A DNA stretch of 10,863 nt from JAWXCF01 sp034440515 (GCA_034440515.1 JAWXCF010000118.1:1-10863), one strand, 5' to 3'; counted from the stretch's first letter, positions 1 through 7,584 are shown. Notes: generated from the letters alone by a model not told the origin. Translations and numbers: made by a program.

Positions 1-25
1 CATTACCAAAAATTATCATTTTCAT
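1..25 (-). CDS. Start of a divergent gene (partial, 8 codons)
   Basis: Reading leftward from 25, the minus strand gives an ATG followed by codons for M-K-M-I-I-F-G-N, after which the window ends. A lysine followed by a short hydrophobic strand and a glycine is how many Rossmann-type enzymes and glycosyltransferases begin, but eight residues cannot identify a family. A second in-frame ATG lies at 19. The 141 bases between it and the plus-strand gene at 167 are AT-rich and noncoding, which fits a divergent promoter region. It could also be a chance ATG. Confidence 0.35.
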
Positions 26-146
26 AGTTTTAAATTTTCACATTAATTTAAGCGATAGGAAATTCTAGCAGACTTGTGTCAAATTTAGAATTTTGAATTT
101 CAGGTTTTTAAGTGATAATATATTAAGTAGAGGCAATACAGTTACC

Positions 147-152
147 TATTAT
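147..152 (+). promoter_or_regulatory. Candidate -10 box for the first glycosyltransferase
   Basis: TATTAT lies 14 bases before the ATG at 167, which would place transcription initiation about 8 bases before the start codon. No clear -35 box and no Shine-Dalgarno sequence are visible. In such AT-rich DNA this is only weakly supported. Confidence 0.25.
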
Positions 153-166
153 CATTTCCCCATAAC

Positions 167-1543
167 ATGAAGAAAAGATGCCTTGTTCTCTCAGTTGCAC
201 CTGTACCTACGGACCCTAAGAAAATGGTGGAAGGCGGCGGTATCCGTGCTTGGCGTTTAGCAAAAGGATTACAGGCAAATGGGATAGATGTTGAAGTAGC
301 AATTCCGTTTCATTTCGAGCTGGACAAGGTTGAGCATGCTGGCATTAAATTGAGCAAGTGGGAATACAGTGAAGAATTTAAATCTAAGATGAATGACTTC
401 GACTCAGTGGTGTTATTGTATTCGCGTGGTGATCTTTCAGACTACGTCTACAAGCATATTGACGATAGCGTGCAATTGATTGTGGATCTATATGTGCCAA
501 TTTATATAGAGGTTGCAGCACGCAATTCAGCCGATAGGATTAATGAGTATCATGGATTCCAACGCGATATTGAATATTGGAATATTGCTTTGAAGCGTGG
601 AGATTTATTCCTTTATGCTAACGATAATCAGGAGATGTACTATTTGGGAGTATTATCTGCACTCGGAAGAATAAATCCACTCACATATTATGCAGATTTA
701 CTGATTCACTTACCCCTGGGAGCTGAGGTATTAAGCACTGAGAATTATCAAGAAAAAATCAAGGGGAAAATTGATGGGATTGATGCAACTGACAATGTAA
801 TAATTTGGTTTGGCAGTATTTATCCTTGGTTTGAAATCGAGCAGTTATACCAAGCCTATAAAGAGTTTTCTAAGTCTAATTCTGCTTACAAGTTAGTCGT
901 TTTGGGTGGTAAAAACCCCTTTAACAACTTGCCTGATTTTGTGAAAAAATATGATTACATTTATAGTGCCAGCACAAAAGATGGTCTTATCAATAAAAGT
1001 ATCTTCTTCGTGGACTGGGTACCATATGAAGAGCGTCTAGATTGGCTCCAATCAGGCGACGCGGTTATTGTAATCAATAAAGAAGGAATTGAGAATAAGG
1101 TGGCTTGGCGTACAAGAACGCTAGATCTACTAACTACACAATCAATAATAATTACTAATGGCGGTGACCCAATTTCTGAGGCTCTCCATAAGAGACAGGC
1201 TATTATTAAAGTAGGTGGCCTGAGTCAGAGCGCAATCAACGCTGCCTTTACTCAACTGCAACAATTAAATTCTGTAGATATAGCTAGAATGAAATCTGAA
1301 ATCAAGACGTATAGCTCTTCACTGGATTTGGCAAAAATAAGCAGTCATCTTGCAGCTAAAATTGACCAACACTACCAAGCACCTGACTTAGATCCTAGTC
1401 TGAAAGCACAGGGAATAACGGTAGTTGTCTCCAGCACTGAAACCAAAGCACGTAGATTACAAAATAGTATTAAGCGGGAGGGTTTTTTAAGGACCTCTAA
1501 GAAAATATTTAGAAAAGTGATAAATAAGCTTAAGTTGCAATAA
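167..1543 (+). CDS. GT-B fold glycosyltransferase (GT4-like), 458 aa
   Basis: Likely a cytoplasmic glycosyltransferase that moves a sugar from a nucleotide donor to a growing lipid-linked glycan. The N-terminal half starts with a beta-strand (CLVLSV) and a glycine-rich loop, GGGIRAW (residues 23-29), typical of the acceptor domain of GT-B enzymes. The C-terminal domain starts near VIIWFGSIYPWFE (211-223), contains LGGKNP (246-251), and has EGIENKVAWRTRTLDLL (306-322) followed by GDPISE (333-338), the region that binds the donor in GT4-like enzymes. The classical E-x7-E motif is not cleanly present, so the exact family is uncertain. The tail is lysine-rich and may touch the membrane. No Shine-Dalgarno precedes the ATG. 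The stop overlaps the next start as TAATG, so the two glycosyltransferases are probably translationally coupled. Confidence 0.82.
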   Translation: MKKRCLVLSVAPVPTDPKKMVEGGGIRAWRLAKGLQANGIDVEVAIPFHFELDKVEHAGIKLSKWEYSEEFKSKMNDFDSVVLLYSRGDLSDYVYKHIDDSVQLIVDLYVPIYIEVAARNSADRINEYHGFQRDIEYWNIALKRGDLFLYANDNQEMYYLGVLSALGRINPLTYYADLLIHLPLGAEVLSTENYQEKIKGKIDGIDATDNVIIWFGSIYPWFEIEQLYQAYKEFSKSNSAYKLVVLGGKNPFNNLPDFVKKYDYIYSASTKDGLINKSIFFVDWVPYEERLDWLQSGDAVIVINKEGIENKVAWRTRTLDLLTTQSIIITNGGDPISEALHKRQAIIKVGGLSQSAINAAFTQLQQLNSVDIARMKSEIKTYSSSLDLAKISSHLAAKIDQHYQAPDLDPSLKAQGITVVVSSTETKARRLQNSIKREGFLRTSKKIFRKVINKLKLQ

Positions 1544-2823
1544 TGAAAATATTACTTGTTTTGCACTCTTACTTCCCTAGATATTTTGCTGGAACAGAGG
1601 TATATACTCATAACTTGGCAAAAGCGCTAGCTAAAGCTGGGCATTCAGTCAAGATTTTTACAATTGAACCACAAACACGAGAAACTATTTCCAAGGTTGA
1701 ACGCTATTATGAAGAAGCAGTAGAGGTCATCAAAATACATCATCCTAAACCTAAACCTGCTCCTAGACTGATCCAGTCAGTAATCAATGACGAATATGTA
1801 ATTGAGTTTAAAGCGATCCTGGATGAGTATCAACCAGAATTGGTACATATTCAGCACCTTCTCGGACTGTCTCTAGACTTTATCGATATAGTCAAAACTA
1901 GAAATATCAAAGTAGTATTTACTGCACATGATCTGTGGTACAAATGCCCAAGTCTTAGAGGTTATTTTCAGGGAGAGAAATGTTTGTGCACTAAAGATTC
2001 TGCGTCTGGTATGTGCGCTGGTTTGGTTATAGGCGGCTTCTACGATTACACTAAAATCGAGAACCCTTTAGTAAAATTTCTCTTGCGACTAGACTGGAAA
2101 CTGCAAAGGGACAAGCGCAATCGTACCTTCAGACAACATCTGCGCAAAGCAGACTTGGTAATTGTACCTTCGCAATACCTATATAATGACATTTTGGAAT
2201 ATGGATTAGACCCTGACAAAGTTAGATTCATTCAGCACGGCATCCAAGCACCTAGTCCGCAACTAGTTGGTAACAAGGTCACTGACAAGAAACTCAGATT
2301 CTTATTTGCCTCGCATCTGACAATTGACAAAGGCTTTGCATTAACTGTAAAGAATTTCCTTAAACTAGAGAAGTCGGGATTAGACTTTACTCTAGATATT
2401 TATGGGAGCTACAGCTCAGGTGATTTGGAGATTGTAAGCTATCTGGACAGAATTAAAGATAGTAAGAAAATAAAATATAGAGGCACATTCAAGCCAACAG
2501 ATAAGTATGAGATTTTTAGCAAGTATAACGTAGTATTAGTTCCTTCATTATGGAATGAAATCTACGGCTTGGTTTTAGATGAAGCTTTGGCTTTAAAGAA
2601 ATTTGCTCTGGTTTCTAATAAAGGGGCTTTATCTGAAAGGGTAGTGGAGGGTAAAAATGGACTAATTTTTGACACTAGTAAACCCGGCGATTTCTTAGAT
2701 AAGCTGTATTATATCTTCGAACATCAAGGTGAATTGCTCAATAGAGCTGACTATCCAAAGACTTGGATTGACTTGAAAGAGCATATTGAAGTAATTCAAT
2801 CAGCCTATAAGGCTATCTTATAG
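1543..2823 (+). CDS. GT4-family glycosyltransferase with a four-cysteine insert, 426 aa
   Basis: A retaining GT-B glycosyltransferase of the GT4 family, expected to extend a glycan in the cytoplasm with a nucleotide sugar. The N-terminal domain has the acceptor loop FAGTEVY (15-21), HIQHLLG (102-108) and TAHDLW (127-132). The C-terminal domain has DKG (262-264), where the lysine would contact the donor phosphates, and the diagnostic E-x7-E in WNEIYGLVLDEALA (337-350; E339 and E347). Between the domains, C135, C147, C149 and C158 form a compact cysteine cluster, seen in a subset of GT4 enzymes and possibly binding metal. The start shares bases with the previous gene's stop (TAATG). The last 19 bases overlap the 3' end of the minus-strand membrane protein, so the two genes converge with no spacer. 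Confidence 0.9.
   Translation: MKILLVLHSYFPRYFAGTEVYTHNLAKALAKAGHSVKIFTIEPQTRETISKVERYYEEAVEVIKIHHPKPKPAPRLIQSVINDEYVIEFKAILDEYQPELVHIQHLLGLSLDFIDIVKTRNIKVVFTAHDLWYKCPSLRGYFQGEKCLCTKDSASGMCAGLVIGGFYDYTKIENPLVKFLLRLDWKLQRDKRNRTFRQHLRKADLVIVPSQYLYNDILEYGLDPDKVRFIQHGIQAPSPQLVGNKVTDKKLRFLFASHLTIDKGFALTVKNFLKLEKSGLDFTLDIYGSYSSGDLEIVSYLDRIKDSKKIKYRGTFKPTDKYEIFSKYNVVLVPSLWNEIYGLVLDEALALKKFALVSNKGALSERVVEGKNGLIFDTSKPGDFLDKLYYIFEHQGELLNRADYPKTWIDLKEHIEVIQSAYKAIL
2805..2823. terminator. Small palindrome spanning both convergent stop codons
   Basis: The 19-base overlap of two convergent genes is itself an inverted repeat: CTATAAG, a five-base loop GCTAT, then CTTATAG. Each arm ends with the TAG stop of one gene. 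A seven-pair, AT-rich stem is weak and there is no T-run after it on either strand, so a bidirectional terminator role is only possible. Confidence 0.25.
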
Positions 2824-4604
2824 TCTCCCAATTCCCTACGAGAAGTTGTCTGCAATTTAAACAGTATCAAGAGAAATATTATCCCGTGTAAACCTACAAT
2901 AATAGCCATTGCAAAAAGATTCCTGTCTGTCTGTATTCTAAGGTTGTACATAGAGAACCACAAAACAAATTCGAAGATTACAAATTGCACTGCCAATAGC
3001 AACCCTCCAAACAGTTTGTTCTTAAGAAAAATCCCCACACTCAATAAATATAAAATTGGAATCGTTGGCTGAGAAAATAGAATCGACATAGGAAACCCTG
3101 TGCGCCCCCAAACCAAGGAGAGAAGTAAAATTGGTGCTAATCCTAATATTAGAATTTCCAGTGTGTATTTGCGTATGTACTTTATCGTGTAGTAATAAGC
3201 TGGAATTGCGAATAATAATATTGAACCTGGTACAGATAGGATTGATTCGTTATAAATACGATTGGTGAGGTTACTTGCCTCAAACTGCCATATAAACAGT
3301 AGATTTGCCACATTTTCAAGTCGCACATTTAACAGGTGCCCCAAAGTATAACTATCTGATAATAAGTTTTGGGTAATCAAATCCGAAGGTATTTTCAAAA
3401 TCAACGCAGACCAAATAAACCAAGGTCCTAACACAACTAGCAATGTTGCCCCCATTTTCATGAAATAACTGACCATAGATAGAAATGATTGACGCTCTAG
3501 AAGTTTTTTTACCACAAAATACAAACCAATCATTAATATGTAGATTAGAGAGGAGGGATGAGAATGATAAGCTAGAGAAAGCATTAAGCCAATTATGAAG
3601 GGATTGCGCTTCTTTCCTATGAACCACAGTGCTAAGGCATTAATTAAAAAATAGCCCATCATAAATTTCGGCCAGGTAAAGATGATTTGATTGAACACAA
3701 AAGGTAAGAGCACCAAACCTGCTGCAGTTATGAAAGCAACATTGCTATGGAACAGTTTCTTTGCGATTAGAAATACTGGCAATATAAAAATACTGTTCAT
3801 CACAATTGCTAGTGCAAAGAAAATATAGAAGCCACGATTATCAAAGCCGAACTGTTCAGAATCTGACCAATCTACACTTAAGTATTGAAATGTTCCAGTT
3901 TTACCATCTGCATCAACTTGCTCAGGATTTAAAAAACTAAGAAACTGTGAACTACTTAGCGACATTAATGCAGTACGATTTGTAACTTCTTGTCCCGGCA
4001 TGAGTGGTCGATTTTCACTGAATGACAACCCCTGCGTCATGAATTGAGACACCACAAAAGGTAAATAATTATCTGCTGGTAGGTCTCCGGTTAAATCTTG
4101 AATCCTCACATGCAAATTATTGTTTTTGTATACGTAGGCACCGTCTGGTTGAGGAAAGGGCTGGTAGGGTAGATTCACATATAAATGAATCGCCAAAAAA
4201 GAAACTGCCATTAGCAAAAACACCGAAAGATATTGGTTATCTTGCAGGCTTCGCCAGTTGAAGTTGCTACGCTGTCTAATTATTACTACTGCTGAGAGGA
4301 CAAATACTGCAACACTTGTCATTAAAGTAAATTCAGGCAAAACATTCAAAAACAGTAGTCTGGCTATGATGAATATAAAGGCACTAAGTGCAATTCCAAT
4401 ACCTGGAGCTAAAACTAACTGCAAGTCATTTAGGTTTCGTTTTTTGCTAAAAATTTGCAAGCAAGCACAGCCGACCACTAAGATAAAGACTAAATAGGCT
4501 ATGGAAATCAAGAAACCCAGCATTGATTTAGGGAGCAACAATGCGCTGATACTAAAAGCAACGGCAATCACAACTAGTAGAAGAAGATTAATCTTTACGT
4601 TCAT
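2805..4604 (-). CDS. Large multi-spanning GT-C-like membrane protein, 599 aa
   Basis: Probably a membrane glycosyltransferase of the GT-C superfamily that takes sugar from a polyprenyl-phosphate carrier on the outer face of the membrane; the donor and acceptor are unknown. Hydrophobic segments lie near residues 6-23, 29-51, 66-86, 94-110 and 126-143. A long soluble loop follows (about 144-258) with acidic residues and the patch SENRPLMPGQE (196-206), and then a second set of membrane spans. LSLAYHSHPSSLIYIL (343-358) resembles the 'HPS/HPT' segment common in GT-C proteins. The ATG at 4604 leads straight into the first span and is preferred. A TTG at 4634 would add ten residues. It diverges from the methyltransferase at 4684 and overlaps the glycosyltransferase at 2823 tail to tail. 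The call is by topology and motif style, not by a catalytic residue I can prove. Confidence 0.72.
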   Translation of the reverse strand: MNVKINLLLLVVIAVAFSISALLLPKSMLGFLISIAYLVFILVVGCACLQIFSKKRNLNDLQLVLAPGIGIALSAFIFIIARLLFLNVLPEFTLMTSVAVFVLSAVVIIRQRSNFNWRSLQDNQYLSVFLLMAVSFLAIHLYVNLPYQPFPQPDGAYVYKNNNLHVRIQDLTGDLPADNYLPFVVSQFMTQGLSFSENRPLMPGQEVTNRTALMSLSSSQFLSFLNPEQVDADGKTGTFQYLSVDWSDSEQFGFDNRGFYIFFALAIVMNSIFILPVFLIAKKLFHSNVAFITAAGLVLLPFVFNQIIFTWPKFMMGYFLINALALWFIGKKRNPFIIGLMLSLAYHSHPSSLIYILMIGLYFVVKKLLERQSFLSMVSYFMKMGATLLVVLGPWFIWSALILKIPSDLITQNLLSDSYTLGHLLNVRLENVANLLFIWQFEASNLTNRIYNESILSVPGSILLFAIPAYYYTIKYIRKYTLEILILGLAPILLLSLVWGRTGFPMSILFSQPTIPILYLLSVGIFLKNKLFGGLLLAVQFVIFEFVLWFSMYNLRIQTDRNLFAMAIIVGLHGIIFLLILFKLQTTSRRELGDYKIAL

Positions 4605-4648
4605 TATATTAAGTTTACTTATCAAGGAGTGCAAGTTATGATAAATGA

Positions 4649-4654
4649 TATAAT
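4649..4654 (+). promoter_or_regulatory. TATAAT -10 box in an 80-base divergent spacer
   Basis: A perfect TATAAT lies 29 bases before the ATG at 4684, in the spacer between the membrane protein (minus strand) and the methyltransferase-like gene. It would give a leader of roughly 23 bases. No good -35 hexamer is visible, and the surrounding TA-rich DNA also contains near-matches on the other strand. Confidence 0.4.
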
Positions 4655-4683
4655 ATATAAATTTTTAGTATTTTTTAGCAAAT

Positions 4684-5370
4684 ATGTCCATACATACAAG
4701 TGAATACGCAAACGTAATGAATCTGTTCAAACAAAATACTCAGCGATTCGTGAAGGAGCAAATTCATCCTGAGTATACATTGCTTCAGGCAACATGGAAC
4801 GAAAGTGTGATAAAGACAAGCTTGCCTTGGATGCCAACGAACCGCAAGCGGGTTTTAAGTCTAGGCGCGTTCATAGCAGCCATGGAAATGAGTTTCAAAG
4901 ATTACTATGATGAGATTATTTGTGTTGACCACGAATCGTATTTACCAAACTGGAAGCCATCGAATGTGTCCTTCCACCAAGCAGATTTAGATAGTAGCGA
5001 GTGGGCTTTGCCAGAGAATTTTTTTGACGTATGTTTTATGAATGAGATTATTGAGCACTTTCTATGGTCTCCCATCCCACTTCTAAAGTGGGTGAAAAAT
5101 CATAGTTCGTTATTAGTTATTTCCACTCCTGATGATGCAGAGTGGCCTCCAATGACTCAGCCTTGGTCAAGATATCAGCATTTCTCTGCAATTCCATCAG
5201 CTTTCCCAGGAGCCAAGGGAAACCCAAAGCCGATGTTTCATACTAAACAGTATAAGCAAGCTGAATTTATCGAACTATTGGACTTTTGTGGATTCAGATT
5301 GGTTGATTTTTGTAGGGTAGGAGAGGGTCATCACCAGATGCTTGCAATCTGCACACCTAGGAGTGATTAA
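4684..5370 (+). CDS. Class I SAM-methyltransferase-like protein with atypical motif I, 228 aa
   Basis: The fold pattern is that of a small Methyltransf_11/23-type class I methyltransferase. A strand-loop KRVLSLGAFIAAMEM (55-69) occupies motif I, ICVDHESY (79-86) supplies the acidic residue after strand 2 (D82), HQADLDS (98-104) matches motif III, and FDVCFMNEIIEHF (114-126) matches the strand-4 signature usually read as 'D....EV.EHI'. STPDD (147-151) begins strand 5. Motif I keeps only one glycine (G61) where active enzymes usually have G-x-G-x-G, so SAM binding may be weakened or unusual. A plausible role is methylation of a glycan sugar in this cluster. No Shine-Dalgarno is present. The stop lies four bases from the end of the convergent membrane gene. 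Confidence 0.7.
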   Translation: MSIHTSEYANVMNLFKQNTQRFVKEQIHPEYTLLQATWNESVIKTSLPWMPTNRKRVLSLGAFIAAMEMSFKDYYDEIICVDHESYLPNWKPSNVSFHQADLDSSEWALPENFFDVCFMNEIIEHFLWSPIPLLKWVKNHSSLLVISTPDDAEWPPMTQPWSRYQHFSAIPSAFPGAKGNPKPMFHTKQYKQAEFIELLDFCGFRLVDFCRVGEGHHQMLAICTPRSD

Positions 5371-5374
5371 GGTT

Positions 5375-6643
5375 TCAAGGCTTTACTACAGTAGTTTGCC
5401 ACCCAACCGGATCTGATGAAAAAGTCAGCATACCACCCGTTTGCATAGTCCTCAACCTTGCAGCAGTTTCCGTCCAATTATAGTTTACATAAATAAGCTT
5501 AGTATTAAAAAAACTGGCAAGGGCAATTATATGTATAAACAAAATTATCGCTAGGTAGTGCTTTTGTAAGCGTTTTTGTTCGAGAATGCTACTGACCACA
5601 TAGAAGCTTGACAAAATTATTACCACGTAGCCAACAAAGAAATAGCGTCCTACGTGAATATAACTAATGTCTTGGCTAGCTGAGGATAATGTGGGAGCAA
5701 ATACCCCGCTGCGCCCTATGTACAATAGAATTGTACTAAAGAGGACTACCCATCCCAGTATCACTAATAATTCCCTGCGTTTTCGTAACATCAATAGATA
5801 AAAAGTTGCAACTATCGCAAAAGACCCAGTAAGTAGGCCTGCTAGATTATTTTTATAAAAGTAATCTGCAGCGGGGTAAGGAATAAAACTCTGTACAAAG
5901 AATTTAATAAACGAAACTTGCACAAGTCCAAGTAGATACTGTTTAGAAAGCAGATCTTGGATTGTAGCTTGGGCTGGACCTCTAAAACTTAAATAGACTA
6001 GTACTTGAATAACTACTCCTAAGACAAAGCCAAATATGAGCAGATAATTACTATGAGAAAGCTTTTTTTTGATTAGTAGTAACAGCAATATTGGGAAAAA
6101 GATTAGAATTTGCGGTGATGATATGACGAATATACAGATTAGTAAGGCAGACAGTAAAGCTAATGGCCACTTTAGTTGCAGGCCAGGATAATAATAAACT
6201 AGTGCACATAGGTGGAGACCTACTATAACTATATACCACTGCAAATTTGTGACGTTACCAATTATTTCATGGTGGGCCCCGCCCGCCGCAATAACCAGTG
6301 GCAATAAGTAACGAAGCCAAGAGCTGGCAATCAGAGGATGGTAAAGTTTGGTGGAAAATATTGCTAGTATAACTGCTGCTACTAACATTGAAACAAAATT
6401 CATTACAAATGGAGTAAATTGGTAATTGCCCCCTACTAAGGCAAGTTCAGATATCACCCTAGGAATTAGCTGAAGATAGCCTTCGTGTGGTTTAAACACC
6501 GAGCTCAGAAAATCAAGTTCAAAAGCACTACGGAAAAATATATTTGCATCTTCCGCCCAAAATTGAGCTTCAGTTAACCTCTGCGGTGATCTTAGAAATA
6601 GGATTAGCAATAAGGTAAAGATAACCCCCGAGAAAGTGACCAC
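5375..6643 (-). CDS. Multi-spanning GT-C-like membrane protein, 422 aa, GTG start
   Basis: A polytopic membrane protein opening with a hydrophobic span (about 2-17). A loop follows with RLTEAQFWAEDANIFF (22-37) and KPHEGYLQLIPR (51-62), and later HHEIIGNVTNLQWY (124-137). This order (first-loop WAED, then GYLQLIPR, then GN.TNLQW) is characteristic of a widespread family of putative GT-C glycosyltransferases. In GT-C enzymes a first-loop Asp/Glu is the usual catalytic base, so E31 and D32 are candidates. The glycine that often follows WAED is alanine here. Some ten hydrophobic stretches continue to the C-terminus. The frame is open upstream to 6697 but contains no ATG or TTG, so the GTG at 6643 is the best start. 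Its promoter must lie in or next to the epimerase remnant. Confidence 0.72.
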   Translation of the reverse strand: MVTFSGVIFTLLLILFLRSPQRLTEAQFWAEDANIFFRSAFELDFLSSVFKPHEGYLQLIPRVISELALVGGNYQFTPFVMNFVSMLVAAVILAIFSTKLYHPLIASSWLRYLLPLVIAAGGAHHEIIGNVTNLQWYIVIVGLHLCALVYYYPGLQLKWPLALLSALLICIFVISSPQILIFFPILLLLLIKKKLSHSNYLLIFGFVLGVVIQVLVYLSFRGPAQATIQDLLSKQYLLGLVQVSFIKFFVQSFIPYPAADYFYKNNLAGLLTGSFAIVATFYLLMLRKRRELLVILGWVVLFSTILLYIGRSGVFAPTLSSASQDISYIHVGRYFFVGYVVIILSSFYVVSSILEQKRLQKHYLAIILFIHIIALASFFNTKLIYVNYNWTETAARLRTMQTGGMLTFSSDPVGWQTTVVKP

Positions 6644-6673
6644 TGATTTGTGCTGGTTAGTGATAGTCTTTAG

Positions 6674-6823
6674 TCTGCAGATATAAAAATGTACATATCA
6701 GATAATTCCAAGTTGGAGGCACAATTCAACTGGAAACCTAGAAAGACTATGACTGACTTAGTAGTAGAAACTACTGAGTGGTTAGTTGCAAACCAAGCTA
6801 GTTTAACTCATATCTTAGATTAA
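6674..6823 (+). pseudogene. C-terminal remnant of an NAD-dependent sugar epimerase/dehydratase
   Basis: This stretch encodes S-A-D-I-K and then, from the ATG at 6689, a 44-codon frame containing YISDNSKLEAQFNWKP, a basic patch, and an amphipathic helix ending in ETTEWLVANQ. The order 'YISD.SK....L.W.P......L..T..WL' is the standard C-terminal end of extended short-chain dehydrogenases such as CDP-paratose 2-epimerase and other NDP-sugar epimerases. The Rossmann domain and catalytic YxxxK are absent: the frame meets a TAG at 6671-6673, and upstream DNA belongs to the minus-strand membrane gene. The stop overlaps the next ATG as TAATG, the arrangement of a formerly coupled epimerase-GT2 operon. 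It may still be translated as a 44-aa leader, but it cannot be an active epimerase. Confidence 0.6.
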
Positions 6824-7524
6824 TGAACACTTCCACTAGAAAATTATCTTTGGTAATTCCGGCCTATAATGAAGAGGGAAGTATTGAAACTACTATAAGA
6901 GCGTTTCACGAAGCCTTCAAACGCAATACCATAATCCACGAACTTTTGGTAATAAACGATAATAGTAAAGACTCAACTGAGTCGATCTTGGTGAGGCTGG
7001 AGGCAGAAATCAAAGAACTTAAACACATTAATAATACACCTCCCAACGGCTTTGGTTTTGCAGTAAAAAAAGGCTTGGAAAGTTATTCTGGTGACTATGT
7101 AGTATTGGTTATGGCAGATATGTCTGATGACCCTGAAGACGCGGTCAAGATGTTTAATAAAGCCATTGAAGGTGGTTATGACGCTGTGTTCGGCAGTAGA
7201 TTTATCAAAGGTGGAGCTACTTATGATTACCCTGTTTACAAGATGTTCTTCAATAGAATCATCAATAATCTTTTGAAAGTTATGTTTTGGATGAGATACA
7301 ACGATACTACCAATGCTTTCAAACTCTATAAGCGAGAGACAATGGATGGTCTTAAACCTTTTCTGAGCCATCATTTTAACCTTACTGTAGAATTACCACT
7401 CAAAGCAATTGTGCGTGGCTATACATATGCTGTTGTCCCTAACTCTTGGCGCAATCGCAAGACAGGTGTAGCCAAATTAAAATTAAAAGAAATGGGCAGC
7501 CGCTATTTTTTTATTATTCTCTAA
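6823..7524 (+). CDS. GT2 polyprenyl-phosphate glycosyltransferase (DPM1-like), truncated at its C-terminus
   Basis: A GT-A fold family 2 transferase of the dolichyl-phosphate mannose synthase type, which moves a sugar from a nucleotide donor to polyprenyl phosphate at the inner membrane face. Motifs in order: VIPAYNEE (11-18), VINDNSKDST (43-52), the metal-binding region MADMSDDPED (97-106), GSRF (124-127), TNAFKLY (163-169), ELPLKA (190-195), and WRNRKTGVAKLKLKEMGSRY (209-228). There are no C-terminal membrane spans, as in soluble DPM1 types. The gene stops at TAA 7522-7524 inside the usual C-terminal motif, and the missing tail continues in the same frame to 7581. The product could supply lipid-linked sugar to the two GT-C-like proteins nearby. 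The ATG overlaps the stop of the epimerase remnant; TATCTT (6811-6816) six bases upstream is a weak -10 candidate. Confidence 0.83.
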   Translation: MNTSTRKLSLVIPAYNEEGSIETTIRAFHEAFKRNTIIHELLVINDNSKDSTESILVRLEAEIKELKHINNTPPNGFGFAVKKGLESYSGDYVVLVMADMSDDPEDAVKMFNKAIEGGYDAVFGSRFIKGGATYDYPVYKMFFNRIINNLLKVMFWMRYNDTTNAFKLYKRETMDGLKPFLSHHFNLTVELPLKAIVRGYTYAVVPNSWRNRKTGVAKLKLKEMGSRYFFIIL

Positions 7525-7581
7525 TGTTACTTAGAGAAATTATTATCAAGAGGGGATTATAAAAAGAAGTCTACTGTATAA
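7525..7581 (+). pseudogene. In-frame C-terminal tail of the GT2 gene, cut off by a premature TAA
   Basis: Directly after the TAA at 7522-7524, the same frame encodes CYLEKLLSRGDYKKKSTV and ends with TAA at 7579-7581. A tail of the form 'LY.YLEK.LSRGDY.K' is the usual end of DPM1-like bacterial GT2 enzymes, so the TAA most simply replaces a Tyr codon (TAT or TAC). Without readthrough, this stretch is untranslated. It ends four bases before the 3' end of the convergent tRNA gene. Confidence 0.65.
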
Positions 7582-7584
7582 AAA

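Noticed and set aside
6600..6673. A frameshifted continuation of the epimerase upstream of the TAG at 6671
   Set aside because: I read all three plus-strand frames here. None gives epimerase-like residues, and the bases are explained by the start of the minus-strand membrane gene.
6973..7374. A 133-codon open frame on the minus strand opposite GT2
   Set aside because: It is fully antisense to a gene with clear GT2 motifs, shows no recognisable domain, and has no promoter-like sequence suited to its start.
7522..7524. Stop-codon reassignment (TAA read as Tyr) to explain the interrupted GT2
   Set aside because: All other complete genes in the window end normally at TAA, TAG or TGA, and no internal TAA interrupts them. 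Known code changes in CPR bacteria involve TGA, not TAA.
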